Shown: one piece after another, positions 28,920-37,567 of the stretch
How the letters are laid out: each line of letters begins with the position of its first letter
How positions within the stretch are numbered: position 1 is the first letter of the stretch
Assembly: GCA_013178305.1 (NCBI GenBank)
Contig: JABLXB010000008.1
Span: 1-64,000 of the forward strand
Reading direction: 5' to 3'
DNA: 64,000 nt
Source of the DNA: Bacillota bacterium
GTDB lineage: Bacteria; Bacillota; Sulfobacillia; JABLXB01
The notes under the pieces: generated by a model
Told to the model about the DNA's origin: nothing
The model's input: only the letters and a program-made list of their open reading frames with translations
Databases searched by the model: none
Program-made: the position numbers and the translations under genes

Positions 28920-29349
28920 GTGCTACCACTCCCGTGTGCAGATTAGAATCGCTTGTTAGCGTGAAGGAAAGAGAAGCTCTGTGAAGAATTCCGCGTTGGT
29001 GGATCTGGCCACCTGCAGTTTTCCGCTGAGATACCGCACCTTCTCCGCTCAATTGTGGTGTTTCGAGGGCAAGAGTTGTCGTAGTGTGGGAGTTCGAACT
29101 GGCTGGATACCTGGGGAAGATCGGCAGGTTTGTATCCTACTAACTAGACGAATGAAAGCGGCCCTCGGTTCCCTTTATGTGGTTGAACAGGGCACATCCT
29201 CCAATTCGTCGTGGAGCGTTCATGCTCTACAACATTCATGAATGCCCGGGTGCGCCCCGGTGGCAGGATTTTTTTGGAGCGCTAAGGAAATACTTGTCCC
29301 GCAAATTACAAAAGAATAACCTGGGTTGTCCGGGTTCGGTATGGCGAGG
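28920..29349. other. Low-GC gap upstream of tuf1
   Basis: About 430 bases between the divergent membrane protein gene and tuf1, clearly poorer in G+C than the rest. A plus-strand frame of 86 codons (28981-29241) has a weak ribosome site and no recognisable product, and I do not call it. A terminator-like hairpin with seven Ts follows directly at 29243. TTGTCC (29294-29299) and TAACCT (29317-29322), 17 nt apart, are a weak candidate promoter for tuf1. Confidence 0.6.
29243..29276 (+). terminator. Orphan Rho-independent terminator-like hairpin
   Basis: TGCC-CGGG on the left pairs with CCCG-GT-GGCA on the right (a two-base bulge) around TGCGC, and is followed within 2 nt by TTTTTTT. No confirmed plus-strand gene ends here. 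It either closes a small unannotated transcript or acts as an attenuator in a tuf1 leader. Confidence 0.55.
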
Positions 29350-30572
29350 GGAGGATTTTCGAGATGGGCAAGAAGAGGTTTGAGAGGACGAAGCCGCACG
29401 TCAACGTAGGAACGATTGGACATATCGACCACGGGAAGACGACGCTGACGGCGTGCATCACGAAGGTTTTGGCGGGTGCAGGATTTGCTGAGTACACGCC
29501 GTTCGACCAGATAGACAAGGCGCCGGAGGAGAAGGCGCGGGGGATCACGATCGCGACTGCGCACGTTGAGTACGAGACTGCGGCGAGGCACTACGCGCAC
29601 GTGGACTGCCCGGGTCACGCGGACTACATCAAGAACATGATTACTGGTGCGGCGCAGATGGACGGAGCGATCCTGGTGGTGAGCGCGGCTGACGGTCCGA
29701 TGCCGCAGACGAGGGAGCACATACTGCTTGCGCACCAGGTAGGCGTACCCACGATGGTGGTATTTTTGAACAAGGCTGACATGGTGGACGACCCCGAGCT
29801 ATTGGAGCTTGTAGAGATTGAAGTGAGGGAGCTTCTGACGAAGTACCAGTTCCCCGGGGACGAGACTCCTGTGATAGCGGGTTCAGCGCTCAAGGCTCTG
29901 GAATGCGGATGTGGTAAGAGGGATTGTCCGTGGTGCGGGAAGATATGGGAGTTGATGGATGCGGTAGACAGGTACATTCCGACTCCTGTGAGGGATACTG
30001 AGAAGCCGTTCCTGATGGCGATAGAGGACGTATTCACGATAACTGGTCGTGGGACAGTTGTGACGGGCAGGATAGAGCGCGGCCAGGTGAAGGTAGGGGA
30101 CGAGATCGAGATAGTTGGGTTCATAGAGAGGCCGAAGAAGACTGTAGTGACGGGTGTAGAGATGTTCCGGAAGCTGCTGGACCAGGGACAGGCTGGGGAC
30201 AACGTTGGGTGTTTGCTCCGGGGTATAGATAAGGACGAGGTATTCCGTGGGATGGTGCTGGCGAAGCCGGCGTCGATAAAGCCACACACGAAGTTCGACG
30301 CCGAGGTGTATGTGCTGACGAAGGAAGAAGGGGGGCGGCACACGCCGTTTTTCAACGGATACAGGCCGCAGTTCTACTTCAGGACGACGGACGTGACGGG
30401 CGTGGTTAAGTTGCCCGACGGAGTGGAGATGGTGATGCCTGGAGACAACATCCGGATGGAGCTCGAGTTGATCGCGCCGATAGCGATGGAGGAAGGCTTG
30501 AGGTTCGCGATCCGCGAGGGCGGCAGGACGGTTGGAGCGGGGGTTGTCACCAAGATCAACGAGTGACCAGCC
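29350..30572 (+). repeat. Direct repeat, copy 1 (tuf1)
   Basis: This 1,223-bp segment appears identical to 50417-51639. The match begins 14 nt before the tuf ATG, at the ribosome site, and ends 6 nt after the stop. It lies 21,067 bp from the second copy in the same orientation. Confidence 0.9.
29364..30566 (+). CDS. tuf: Elongation factor Tu (copy 1)
   Basis: GTPase that delivers aminoacyl-tRNA to the ribosome, 400 aa. G motifs are GHIDHGKT (near 19-26), DCPGH near 84 and NKADM near 139, and domains II and III are complete. Cysteines 181, 183, 188 and 191 ([11 protein letters not shown]) form a cluster near the end of the G domain where the B. subtilis and E. coli proteins have a shorter acidic stretch. 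Codon choice (GCG, GGG, ACG, GTG) differs from the C-ending codons of nearby ribosomal genes. GGGGAGGA precedes ATG. The position before rpmG-secE-nusG is common in other phyla. Protein and gene match copy 2. Confidence 0.97.
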   Translation: MGKKRFERTKPHVNVGTIGHIDHGKTTLTACITKVLAGAGFAEYTPFDQIDKAPEEKARGITIATAHVEYETAARHYAHVDCPGHADYIKNMITGAAQMDGAILVVSAADGPMPQTREHILLAHQVGVPTMVVFLNKADMVDDPELLELVEIEVRELLTKYQFPGDETPVIAGSALKALECGCGKRDCPWCGKIWELMDAVDRYIPTPVRDTEKPFLMAIEDVFTITGRGTVVTGRIERGQVKVGDEIEIVGFIERPKKTVVTGVEMFRKLLDQGQAGDNVGCLLRGIDKDEVFRGMVLAKPASIKPHTKFDAEVYVLTKEEGGRHTPFFNGYRPQFYFRTTDVTGVVKLPDGVEMVMPGDNIRMELELIAPIAMEEGLRFAIREGGRTVGAGVVTKINE

Positions 30573-30602
30573 CAGGGGGCAAGTCGGCCGTCCTGACTGC
30601 TA

Positions 30603-30631
30603 TTGACAGTGATGTGGGCCTATGCTAAATT
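30603..30631 (+). promoter_or_regulatory. Sigma-A promoter of rpmG-tRNA-Trp-secE-nusG
   Basis: A perfect TTGACA (30603-30608) and TAAATT (30626-30631) are 17 nt apart, with an extended -10 TGC. The rpmG start is about 45 nt downstream. Confidence 0.85.
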
Positions 30632-30676
30632 GAAGGGGCGACTGTGCGGCCGTTGAAATTTGAACGGGGGATAGAG

Positions 30677-30826
30677 ATGCGGCAGATCATTACTCTGGCT
30701 TGCGGCGAATGCAAGCGCAGGAACTATACGACGATGAAGAATAAGAAGAACGACCCCAACCGCCTGGAGATGAAGAAGTACTGCAGGTGGTGCCGCGAGC
30801 ACACTGTTCACAAGGAGACGAGGTAG
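30677..30826 (+). CDS. rpmG: Ribosomal protein L33
   Basis: A 49-aa large-subunit protein of the zinc-binding type: CGEC near 9-12 and CRWC near 36-39. ATG 30677 is used because GGGGG lies 6 nt before it and the family begins [12 protein letters not shown]. It is the first gene of the rpmG-secE-nusG unit. Confidence 0.95.
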   Translation: MRQIITLACGECKRRNYTTMKNKKNDPNRLEMKKYCRWCREHTVHKETR

Positions 30827-30865
30827 GGCGTAAGCTCTAACGAAAGCGGTCAATAGGAACCCCGC

Positions 30866-30942
30866 AGGCCCGTAGCTCCAATCGGTAGAGCAGCGGACTC
30901 CAAATCCGCGAGTTGGGGGTTCGAGTCCCTCCGGGCCTGCCA
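30866..30942 (+). tRNA. tRNA-Trp (CCA anticodon)
   Basis: Acceptor AGGCCCG pairs with CGGGCCT, discriminator G, anticodon loop CTCCAAA with CCA, and an encoded CCA end. It sits between rpmG and secE, a position found in many bacteria, and is presumably excised from that transcript. Confidence 0.97.
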
Positions 30943-30971
30943 TTTGATTTAGAGGAACGGATCAGGGGGAC

Positions 30972-31190
30972 GTGATCGTCCAGATGAAGTTCAACGTCAA
31001 GGGAACCGCGAACAGGGTCGTACGATACCTTCGAGAGACCAGGTCGGAACTGAAGAAGGTGCTTTGGCCCAGCCGGAAGGAGACCATCGTATTCACGTCG
31101 GTGGTCGTGCTCATGGTTGTGGTTGTATCAGGAGTAATGTGGGTCATGGACGCGGTATTCAGCACCATACTGGGCCTCATAATAAAGTAG
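30972..31190 (+). CDS. secE: Preprotein translocase subunit SecE
   Basis: A 72-aa single-span protein that clamps SecY in the Sec channel. An amphipathic segment ([20 protein letters not shown]) precedes one membrane helix ([18 protein letters not shown]). GTG 30972 lies very close to AGGGGGA; ATG 30984 (MKFNVKG) is an alternative start with a longer spacing. Confidence 0.95.
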   Translation: MIVQMKFNVKGTANRVVRYLRETRSELKKVLWPSRKETIVFTSVVVLMVVVVSGVMWVMDAVFSTILGLIIK

Positions 31191-31200
31191 TCTGGGGGTG

Positions 31201-31235
31201 AGGGACCCCGGGGGCTCGACCCCCTGCCGGTCCCT
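31201..31235 (+). promoter_or_regulatory. GC-rich hairpin directly before nusG
   Basis: AGGGACC (31201-31207) pairs with GGTCCCT (31229-31235), and inside it GGGGG (31210-31214) pairs with CCCCC (31220-31224) around CTCGA. It ends 6 nt before the nusG ATG, where a ribosome site would be expected. None is seen outside the stem. Confidence 0.7.
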
Positions 31236-31241
31236 TGTGTT

Positions 31242-31769
31242 ATGGAAAAGAAGTGGTACGTGGTACATACGTACTCGGGATACGAAAATAAGGTGATGGC
31301 TAACCTCCAGAGGCGCGTGCAGTCGATGGCCATGGAGGACAAGATCTTTCGCATCGTCGTCCCCACCGAGGAAGAAGTCGAGATCAAGGACGGCAAGCGG
31401 AAGATTACGAAGCGCAAAACCTACCCGGGCTACGTGATGGTGGAAATGATAATGAGCGACGACTCCTGGTACGTGGTGCGGAACACGCCCGGCGTAACCG
31501 GTTTCGTCGGTTCGGGATCGAAGCCGATCCCGCTGCAGCCGTCGGAGGTAAGGTCCATACTCCGGCAGATGGGCATCGACGAACCCAGGCCCAAGGTCCA
31601 GTTCAAAGTCGACCAGAACGTGAAGGTCGCGTTCGGGCCATTCGCGGGGTTCATCGGGACCATCCAGGAGATCAACAACGAGAAGCAAAAGGTCAGGGTC
31701 CTGGTATCCATGTTCGGGAGAGAAACGCCCCTCGAATTGGACTACATGCAGGTCGAGGAGCTCGAATAG
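31242..31769 (+). CDS. nusG: Transcription termination/antitermination factor NusG
   Basis: A 175-aa factor that binds RNA polymerase and couples it to Rho or the ribosome. The NGN domain starts [16 protein letters not shown] and includes PGYVMVEM; the C-terminal KOW domain has [25 protein letters not shown]. The N-terminus fits the family, so ATG 31242 is the likely start although no Shine-Dalgarno sequence is visible before it. Confidence 0.96.
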   Translation: MEKKWYVVHTYSGYENKVMANLQRRVQSMAMEDKIFRIVVPTEEEVEIKDGKRKITKRKTYPGYVMVEMIMSDDSWYVVRNTPGVTGFVGSGSKPIPLQPSEVRSILRQMGIDEPRPKVQFKVDQNVKVAFGPFAGFIGTIQEINNEKQKVRVLVSMFGRETPLELDYMQVEELE

Positions 31770-31782
31770 GGAGGAAGCGTTC

Positions 31783-32208
31783 GTGGCCAAGAAAATTGCC
31801 GCAATAGTGAAACTACAGATCGTGGGCGGAAAGGCGACCCCGGCACCGCCGGTGGGTCCCGCGCTGGCGCCCCACGGCATCAACCTCATGCAGTTCTGCA
31901 AGGAATTCAACGATCGCACCAAGGACCAGGCGGGAACAGTAATCCCGATCGAGCTCACCGTATACGAGGACAGGTCGTTCACTTTCATCACCAAGACCCC
32001 GCCCGCGGCCGTCCTCCTGAAGAAGGTGCTGGGGATCGAGACCGCGTCGGGCGAGCCGAACAAGAAGAAGGTTGGCAAGGTGAGCCGCGCGAAGGTGCGC
32101 GAGATCGCCGAGATGAAGATGCAGGACCTCAACGCGGCGAGCGTCGAGGCGGCTATGCGGATGATAGAGGGTACCGCCAGGAGCATGGGAGTCGAGATCA
32201 CGGAATAA
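31783..32208 (+). CDS. rplK: Ribosomal protein L11
   Basis: A 141-aa protein of the GTPase-associated centre. It has the N-terminal [22 protein letters not shown] stalk-base motif and the C-terminal rRNA-binding domain. GTG 31783 follows GGGAGG. It is 13 nt after nusG. Confidence 0.97.
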   Translation: MAKKIAAIVKLQIVGGKATPAPPVGPALAPHGINLMQFCKEFNDRTKDQAGTVIPIELTVYEDRSFTFITKTPPAAVLLKKVLGIETASGEPNKKKVGKVSRAKVREIAEMKMQDLNAASVEAAMRMIEGTARSMGVEITE

Positions 32209-32301
32209 ACGCCCTTGCGGCGTATACGGCTACGGGCCGGATGGCCGGTGGCTGTTGTGTGGGAGGAGCAATCCGCTAACACCACAGGGAGGGGTATTGA
32301 G

Positions 32302-33009
32302 ATGGCATCCCGCGGCAAGAAGTACCAGGAAGCGGCAAAGCAGATCGACGGGGCGAAACTCTTCGACCCCGCCGAGGCGCTCGACCTCGTGAAGAAGACG
32401 GCGGCCGCGAAGTTCGATGAGACTGTCGAGGCGGCGATCAGGCTCGGGGTCGACCCGAAACACGCGGACCAGATGGTCAGGGGCGCCGTGGCGCTCCCTA
32501 ACGGGATCGGCAAGAGCGTGAGGATCCTCGTGTTCGCCAAGGGCGATAAGGCGAAAGAGGCCGAGGAGGCCGGCGCCGATTTCGTCGGGGCCGAGGACGT
32601 GGTCGAGAAGATAAAGGGAGGCTGGATCGATTTCGACATGACCATAGCCACGCCCGACATGATGGGCGCGGTCGGCAAGCTGGGCAAGATCCTCGGTCCG
32701 AAGGGCCTCATGCCTAACCCGAAGACCGGCACCGTCACGTTTGAAGTGAAGAACGCCGTCAAGGAATTCAAGGCCGGCAAGATCGAGTACCGCACGGAGA
32801 AGGCGGGCATAGTGCACGCCCCGATCGGCAAGGTCTCGTTCCCGTCAGAGAAGCTCGCCGAGAACTTCTACGCGCTGATGGACGCCCTGATCAGGGCAAA
32901 GCCGGCGGCCGCGAAGGGCACGTACATCAAGAGTGTCACGGTGTCCTCGACGATGGGCCCCGGTGTGAAGATCAATCCGTTGAAGGTCACCAGGCCGGCG
33001 GAAAAGTAG
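32302..33009 (+). CDS. rplA: Ribosomal protein L1
   Basis: A 235-aa protein of the L1 stalk, which helps release deacylated tRNA and often autoregulates its operon. It has the family signature [20 protein letters not shown] near 120-140. ATG 32302 is set by AGGGAGGGG (32286-32294). The gap of 93 nt after rplK shows no obvious structure. Confidence 0.97.
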   Translation: MASRGKKYQEAAKQIDGAKLFDPAEALDLVKKTAAAKFDETVEAAIRLGVDPKHADQMVRGAVALPNGIGKSVRILVFAKGDKAKEAEEAGADFVGAEDVVEKIKGGWIDFDMTIATPDMMGAVGKLGKILGPKGLMPNPKTGTVTFEVKNAVKEFKAGKIEYRTEKAGIVHAPIGKVSFPSEKLAENFYALMDALIRAKPAAAKGTYIKSVTVSSTMGPGVKINPLKVTRPAEK

Positions 33010-33034
33010 CGGCGCGCGAGCGCCAAGCTGCGGA

Positions 33035-33195
33035 CCACCGTTACAAGTGAACAGGTCTCCTGCCGCAGACAGCAGGCGCGGCGCCGGGAAGCGCGCTTAA
33101 TGGGACGGTTCAGGCTGGACCGCCTGCCGAGGCGAGGGCTATGAGTCTACGGAGTCATTTCGGCCCCCGTGTCTGCGGGGGCCTGTATCTTTTTC
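33035..33195 (+). promoter_or_regulatory. L10 leader with intrinsic attenuator
   Basis: The untranslated region before rplJ holds the conserved L10-leader blocks CCGCAGACAGCAGG and CCTGCCGAGG that form the binding site of the L10-L12 complex. They are followed by a terminator: GGCCCCCG (33162-33169) pairs with CGGGGGCC (33176-33183), then TGTATCTTTTT. Excess L10-L12 would favour termination before rplJL. Confidence 0.88.
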
Positions 33196-33210
33196 AAAGG
33201 AGGTGTGAGT

Positions 33211-33756
33211 TTGGCGAACGAGAAGGCGCTCGAAGAGAAGAAGCAAGCCGTTTCCGAGATCAAGGACTCGATATCTCGCTCGAAGAGTGCGATACTCACG
33301 AACTACCGCGGGCTGAACGTGGCCCAGGTTACGAAGCTCCGCAGGGGCCTGCGTGAGGCTGGGATCGAGTACAAGGTCGCGAAGAACACCCTGATCAGGC
33401 TGGCGGCGCGCGAGGCGGGGATAGAGGGGCTCGACAAGTTCCTGGAGGGCCCAACGGCCATCGCGTTCGGTTACGCCGATCCTGCGCTGCCCGCGAAGCT
33501 CCTTGCAGATTTCGCGCGGGAAAACTGGCAGCTCGAGGTCAAGGCCGGCATACTCGAGGGGCGCATCATCCAGGCGGACCAGGTAAGGTGGTTGGCGGAC
33601 CTCCCGTCGAGGGAAGTGCTCCTGGCCAGGGTCGCGGGCGCGATGCAGGCCCCGATGGCCGGTTTTGCCGGGGTATTGCAGGGTACTATCAGGTCGTTCG
33701 TGTACGCCGTTGACGCCCTGAGGAAGCAGCGCGAGGCCGGCGAGGCCACGACTTGA
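33211..33756 (+). CDS. rplJ: Ribosomal protein L10
   Basis: A 181-aa stalk-base protein that carries the L7/L12 dimers. It has the N-terminal rRNA-binding part with VLTNYRGL-like AILTNYRGLNVAQVTKLR and VAKNTL, and a C-terminal helix for L12. TTG 33211 is chosen from AAAGGAGGTG (33196-33205) immediately upstream. Expression is controlled by the leader attenuator. Confidence 0.96.
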   Translation: MANEKALEEKKQAVSEIKDSISRSKSAILTNYRGLNVAQVTKLRRGLREAGIEYKVAKNTLIRLAAREAGIEGLDKFLEGPTAIAFGYADPALPAKLLADFARENWQLEVKAGILEGRIIQADQVRWLADLPSREVLLARVAGAMQAPMAGFAGVLQGTIRSFVYAVDALRKQREAGEATT

Positions 33757-33809
33757 CGACTTGACGGCCGCCAATTGCGGCATCCAAATCTTGAGGAGGT
33801 CATATAAGA

Positions 33810-34193
33810 ATGTCGAAGGTCCAGGAAGTTCTCGAGATCGTAAAGGGAATGACAGTACTCGAGCTCGCGGAGCTCGTAAAGGCGTTCGAGGATGAATTCG
33901 GCGTCAGCGCAGCGGCACCCGTAATGGCGGCAGCCCCGGCAGCGGCCGCGCCGGCGGCGGCCCCCGCGGCCCCGGCTGAGCAGACGGAGTTCGACGTGAT
34001 CCTCACCTCGACCGGCGACAAGAAGGTCCAGGTAATCAAGGTCGTGAAAGACATCACCGGTCTCGGGCTGAAGGAGTCCAAGGACCTCGTGGACAGCGCC
34101 CCGAAGGCCGTGAAGGAGAAGGTCTCGAAGCAGGACGCCGAGGCTATCAAAGTGAAGCTCGTTGAGGCGGGCGCTACCGTAGAGATAAAGTAA
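33810..34193 (+). CDS. rplL: Ribosomal protein L7/L12
   Basis: A 127-aa acidic stalk protein that recruits translational GTPases. The N-terminal dimerisation helix is followed by an Ala/Pro-rich hinge ([13 protein letters not shown] near 45-65) and the C-terminal domain with [23 protein letters not shown] precedes ATG. Here it is the last gene of its unit, because rpoB lies 5.3 kb away. Confidence 0.97.
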   Translation: MSKVQEVLEIVKGMTVLELAELVKAFEDEFGVSAAAPVMAAAPAAAAPAAAPAAPAEQTEFDVILTSTGDKKVQVIKVVKDITGLGLKESKDLVDSAPKAVKEKVSKQDAEAIKVKLVEAGATVEIK

Positions 34194-34253
34194 GAAGGCT
34201 GGCAATTGTGGCTTGAGCGTTCCGGCGAGCGAACGTCGCCGCCGGGAAGGGGA

Positions 34254-34282
34254 GGAAGGGGTCCCGCCGCGGGACCCCTTCC
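34254..34282 (+). terminator. Bidirectional terminator between rplL and fabF
   Basis: GGAAGGGGTCCC (34254-34265) and GGGACCCCTTCC (34271-34282) form a perfect 12-bp stem around GCCGC, between two convergent genes. The tails are not T-rich. Confidence 0.65.
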
Positions 34283-34293
34283 GGCTGCCCGGC

Positions 34294-35529
34294 TCAGGGT
34301 TCGAATTGCTTGACTATCAGCGATACATTCTGTCCTCCGAAGCCGAAGGAGTTCGACATGGCGGCCCTGACCCCTCGCTTCCTCGCGGTGTTTGGGACGT
34401 AGTCGAGGTCGCAGTCGGGATCCGGCTCCTCGTAGTTGATCGTCGGAGGTATCATCCCTTCCACAATAGCCTTTACACACGCGATCAGCTCCACTATCCC
34501 GGCTGCGCCGAGCAGATGACCGGTCATGGATTTCGTGGAACTCACCGCGAGGCTGCGGGCGTGTTCACCAAACACACGCTTTACCGCGATTGTCTCCGTC
34601 TTGTCGTTCAACGGTGTGGACGTCCCGTGAGCATTGATGTAGTCGATCTGGCCGGGGGACATCCCGGCGTCCTCGAGCGCCGCCGCCATAGCCCTGGCGG
34701 CGCCGTCGCCGTCCGCGGCGGGCGCCGTTATGTGGTAGGCGTCAGCGGACTGCCCGTACCCCGCCATCTCGGCGAGGATCTTCGCCCCTCGCGACTTCGC
34801 GTGCTCCAGGGACTCGAAAACGACGACCCCGCCGCCCTCGCCCATGACGAACCCGTCTCGGCCCTTGTCGAAGGGCCGGACCGCCCTGGCGGGCTCGTCG
34901 TTGCGGGTCGACATCGCCTTCATCGAGCAGAACCCCGCGAACGATATCGGGGTTACCGGCGCCTCGCTGCCGCCAGCGAGCATGACGTCGGCGCGCCCGC
35001 GCCTGATCGCCTCGAACGCCTCACCCGCGGAGTGGGCCGAGGCGGCGCACGCCGTCGTGAGCGTGGCGTTGGGCCCCTTCAGGCCGAATTGTATGGCGAT
35101 GTTCCCCGCCGCCATGTTGGATATCATCATGGGGATGAAGAACGGGCTCACCCTCGATGGTCCTTTCTCGAAGAGCACCCTGAACTGCTGTTCGAGCGTT
35201 TCCATTCCGCCGATGCCCGTCCCGAAGCACACGCCGCCCCGCTCGGGGTCGAATCCCGAGAGTCGCGCGTCCGCGACAGCCTGGGCAGCCGCCACGACGC
35301 CGAACTGCGTGTAGCGGTCCATGCGCCTGGCTTCCTTCCGGTCGATCACGGTCGTGGGGTCGAACTCCTTGACCTCCGCCGCGATCCGCGTTTCGTATTC
35401 CGAAGTGTCGAAACGCGTCACGGGGCCGATCCCCGATACACCTCGGATCAGGCTGGTCCAGAGCGCATCGACTCCGGAGCCGATCGGCGTTACCGCTCCC
35501 ATGCCCGTGATCACTACGCGGGTGTTCAA
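34294..35529 (-). CDS. fabF: 3-oxoacyl-[acyl-carrier-protein] synthase II
   Basis: Condensing enzyme that elongates acyl-ACP with malonyl-ACP, about 411 aa. The catalytic triad is visible as TACAASAHS (Cys near 163), NAHGTST (His near 304) and GHLLGAAG (His near 341). TTG 35529 follows GAGGGAG by 8 nt; GTG 35538 would sit directly on that site. It is the last gene of a minus-strand fab cluster, 26 nt after acpP. Confidence 0.96.
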   Translation of the reverse strand: MNTRVVITGMGAVTPIGSGVDALWTSLIRGVSGIGPVTRFDTSEYETRIAAEVKEFDPTTVIDRKEARRMDRYTQFGVVAAAQAVADARLSGFDPERGGVCFGTGIGGMETLEQQFRVLFEKGPSRVSPFFIPMMISNMAAGNIAIQFGLKGPNATLTTACAASAHSAGEAFEAIRRGRADVMLAGGSEAPVTPISFAGFCSMKAMSTRNDEPARAVRPFDKGRDGFVMGEGGGVVVFESLEHAKSRGAKILAEMAGYGQSADAYHITAPAADGDGAARAMAAALEDAGMSPGQIDYINAHGTSTPLNDKTETIAVKRVFGEHARSLAVSSTKSMTGHLLGAAGIVELIACVKAIVEGMIPPTINYEEPDPDCDLDYVPNTARKRGVRAAMSNSFGFGGQNVSLIVKQFEP

Positions 35530-35555
35530 TGTGACCACTCCCTCAGGCCCGCGGG

Positions 35556-35810
35556 CTAAAGCCGGCCCGCGATGTACTCCACGACGTGCTTGACGCGGCT
35601 GAGCTTCTCGGCGTCCTCGTCGGGTATCTCTATTCCGAACTCTTCCTCCAGACTCATAACGACCTCCACGATGTCGAGGGAGTCGGCGCCCAGATCGTCG
35701 ATGATCGACGCATCGGGCGTGACTTTCTCCTCTTCCACCTCGAGCTGGGACGCGATTACCTTGCGGACCTTCCCGACGATTTCCTCTCTGGTCATGGTCT
35801 TATCCGGCAT
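35556..35810 (-). CDS. acpP: Acyl carrier protein
   Basis: An 84-aa acidic carrier of fatty-acyl chains. The phosphopantetheine serine is in GADSLDIVE near residue 44. AAAGGAGGC lies about 10 nt before ATG 35810. It sits between fabG and fabF, the standard order. Confidence 0.97.
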   Translation of the reverse strand: MPDKTMTREEIVGKVRKVIASQLEVEEEKVTPDASIIDDLGADSLDIVEVVMSLEEEFGIEIPDEDAEKLSRVKHVVEYIAGRL

Positions 35811-35864
35811 TCGAAAACAGCCTCCTTTGTCACCGTTGTCAGCACCTGCGAAGACTGAACTCCA

Positions 35865-36623
35865 TCAACACGTAAGCCCGCCGTCGACGACTAGCACGTG
35901 CCCCGTTATGTAAGAGGCTCCGGGGGCCGCGAGGAACGCCACCACGGGTGCGACATCCTCCGGTGTCCCGGGGCGACCGAGCGCTATCCGCGACTGGAGC
36001 GAATCCCTCGCCTCAGCGGGCAGTGCCTGCGTCATCGAGGTCTCAATGAGACCCGGCGCCACCGCGTTAACGGTAATACCGAACGGCCCGAGCTCGCGCG
36101 CCAGCGTCCTTGTCATCCCGATAAGCCCCGCCTTCGCGGCCGAGTACGCCGCCTGGCCCGGGTTCCCGACGATCCCCGAAACCGAGACCACGTTGATGAC
36201 CCTGCCCCACCTCTGCTTCATCATCGGTCTCATGACGGCGCGGCAGCAGTTGAACGCGCCGGTGAGGTTGACGCCTATCACGTCGGCCCAGTCTTGCGGC
36301 CTCATCCTTGCCAGCAGCCGGTCCCTCGTAATACCGGCGTTGTTGACGAGAATGTCGACGCGACCCCACTCGGACACCACCCGCTCGAACATCCCCGCCA
36401 CGGCCTCGTAATCCGCGACGTCGGCCTTCGCGTCCATGGCGCCGGCCCCGCACTCCCGCACGAGGCGCGTCGTCTCGGCGCCGCCGGCCGAGTCGGCGGA
36501 GTAGTTGACCACCACGTCCGCCCCGGCCCGCGCAAGCGCCACGCAGACGGCCCTCCCGATCCCCCGAGACGCGCCCGTGACCACCGCTTTCCTTCCCCCG
36601 AGCGCCGCCAACTCAGGCTCCAA
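35865..36623 (-). CDS. fabG: 3-oxoacyl-[acyl-carrier-protein] reductase
   Basis: NADPH-dependent short-chain dehydrogenase that reduces the beta-keto group, 252 aa. It shows [10 protein letters not shown] near 16-25, NNAGITRD near 92-99 and the catalytic [20 protein letters not shown] (Ser, Tyr, Lys). TTG 36623 overlaps the end of fabD by 11 nt, with GGAGG 9 nt upstream, so translation is coupled. Confidence 0.96.
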   Translation of the reverse strand: MEPELAALGGRKAVVTGASRGIGRAVCVALARAGADVVVNYSADSAGGAETTRLVRECGAGAMDAKADVADYEAVAGMFERVVSEWGRVDILVNNAGITRDRLLARMRPQDWADVIGVNLTGAFNCCRAVMRPMMKQRWGRVINVVSVSGIVGNPGQAAYSAAKAGLIGMTRTLARELGPFGITVNAVAPGLIETSMTQALPAEARDSLQSRIALGRPGTPEDVAPVVAFLAAPGASYITGHVLVVDGGLTC

Positions 36624-37554
36624 CCGTCGCCGCCTCCTTCCACGCCATCACGCCGTCGAAAGACGCCCTGTCCTGCACGCTGAACACGGAGACCGAGTGA
36701 TCGATCTTGCGGATCATCGAGGTGAGGGTCTTGCCCGGCCCCACCTCCACGAACGCTCGCGCTCCCGCCGCTATCATCGCGCGGATACTGGCCTCCCACT
36801 GGACGGGCGAGTATACCTGGCGGTAAAGGAGTTCGCGTATCCCGGAGGGATTCTCCACCGGCTGTGCCGTGACGTTGGCGTAGACCGGGATAGAGGGCCG
36901 GGTTATCTCGACGGATTCCAGGTGAGGCAGCAGCCGGTCGGCAGCCGGCTTCATGAGGCTGCAGTGGAACGGCGCGCTCACCTTGAGATGCACCGCCGAT
37001 CCGCCCCTGGATTTCGCGAGCGACATCACCTTGAGTACCGCGGGGACGTGGCCCGATACCGATACCTGCCCCGGGCTGTTCAGGTTGGCGACCTCGACGA
37101 TTCCAATCGCCAACGCCTCGCGGCACAGGTCACGGACGGCGGGCTCGTCGAGGCCGATGATCGCGGCCATCGTGCCCCCACCCTCGGGCACCGCCTCCTG
37201 CATGTATGTACCCCGCGCCCTGACGAGCCTTATCGCGTCCGGGAAAGACACGGCCCCCGCGGCGACAAGCGCGGAATATTCGCCGAGGCTGAGCCCCGCA
37301 ACCGCGGCGGGAGCGAGCCCCGCCGGAGCGAGCGCCCTCAGTATCGCCACGCTCGCCGTGAGTATGGCCGGCTGGGCGTTCGCCGTCAGGGTCAGTTCGG
37401 ATTCGGGCCCGGAGAAGCACAGGTGCGCCATGTCGCGGCCGAGGGAATCCGATGCCTCGTCGAACACCGCCTTCGCCTCGCCGGAACCATCGTGGATGTC
37501 CCTGGCCATTCCCACGTATTGAGTGCCCTGGCCTGGGAACACGAATGCTATCAT
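36613..37554 (-). CDS. fabD: Malonyl-CoA:acyl carrier protein transacylase
   Basis: Loads malonate onto ACP, 313 aa. It has [11 protein letters not shown] at the N-terminus, the nucleophile [10 protein letters not shown] (Ser near 89), and the APFHCSLM histidine near 200. It lies 13 nt after fabH. The enoyl reductase gene fabK, often found between fabH and fabD in Firmicutes, is missing here. Confidence 0.96.
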   Translation of the reverse strand: MIAFVFPGQGTQYVGMARDIHDGSGEAKAVFDEASDSLGRDMAHLCFSGPESELTLTANAQPAILTASVAILRALAPAGLAPAAVAGLSLGEYSALVAAGAVSFPDAIRLVRARGTYMQEAVPEGGGTMAAIIGLDEPAVRDLCREALAIGIVEVANLNSPGQVSVSGHVPAVLKVMSLAKSRGGSAVHLKVSAPFHCSLMKPAADRLLPHLESVEITRPSIPVYANVTAQPVENPSGIRELLYRQVYSPVQWEASIRAMIAAGARAFVEVGPGKTLTSMIRKIDHSVSVFSVQDRASFDGVMAWKEAATVGA

Positions 37555-37567
37555 TGATTTCCCTCCC

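Noticed and set aside
28981-29241. An 86-codon plus-strand frame before tuf1
   Set aside because: Weak ribosome site, no recognisable motif and no codon pattern like neighbouring genes. It is mentioned as part of the low-GC gap only.
29240-29350. A T-box leader upstream of tuf1
   Set aside because: The stretch CCCCGGTGGCA only loosely recalls the T-box antiterminator sequence and no specifier loop was found; tuf is also not an expected T-box gene.
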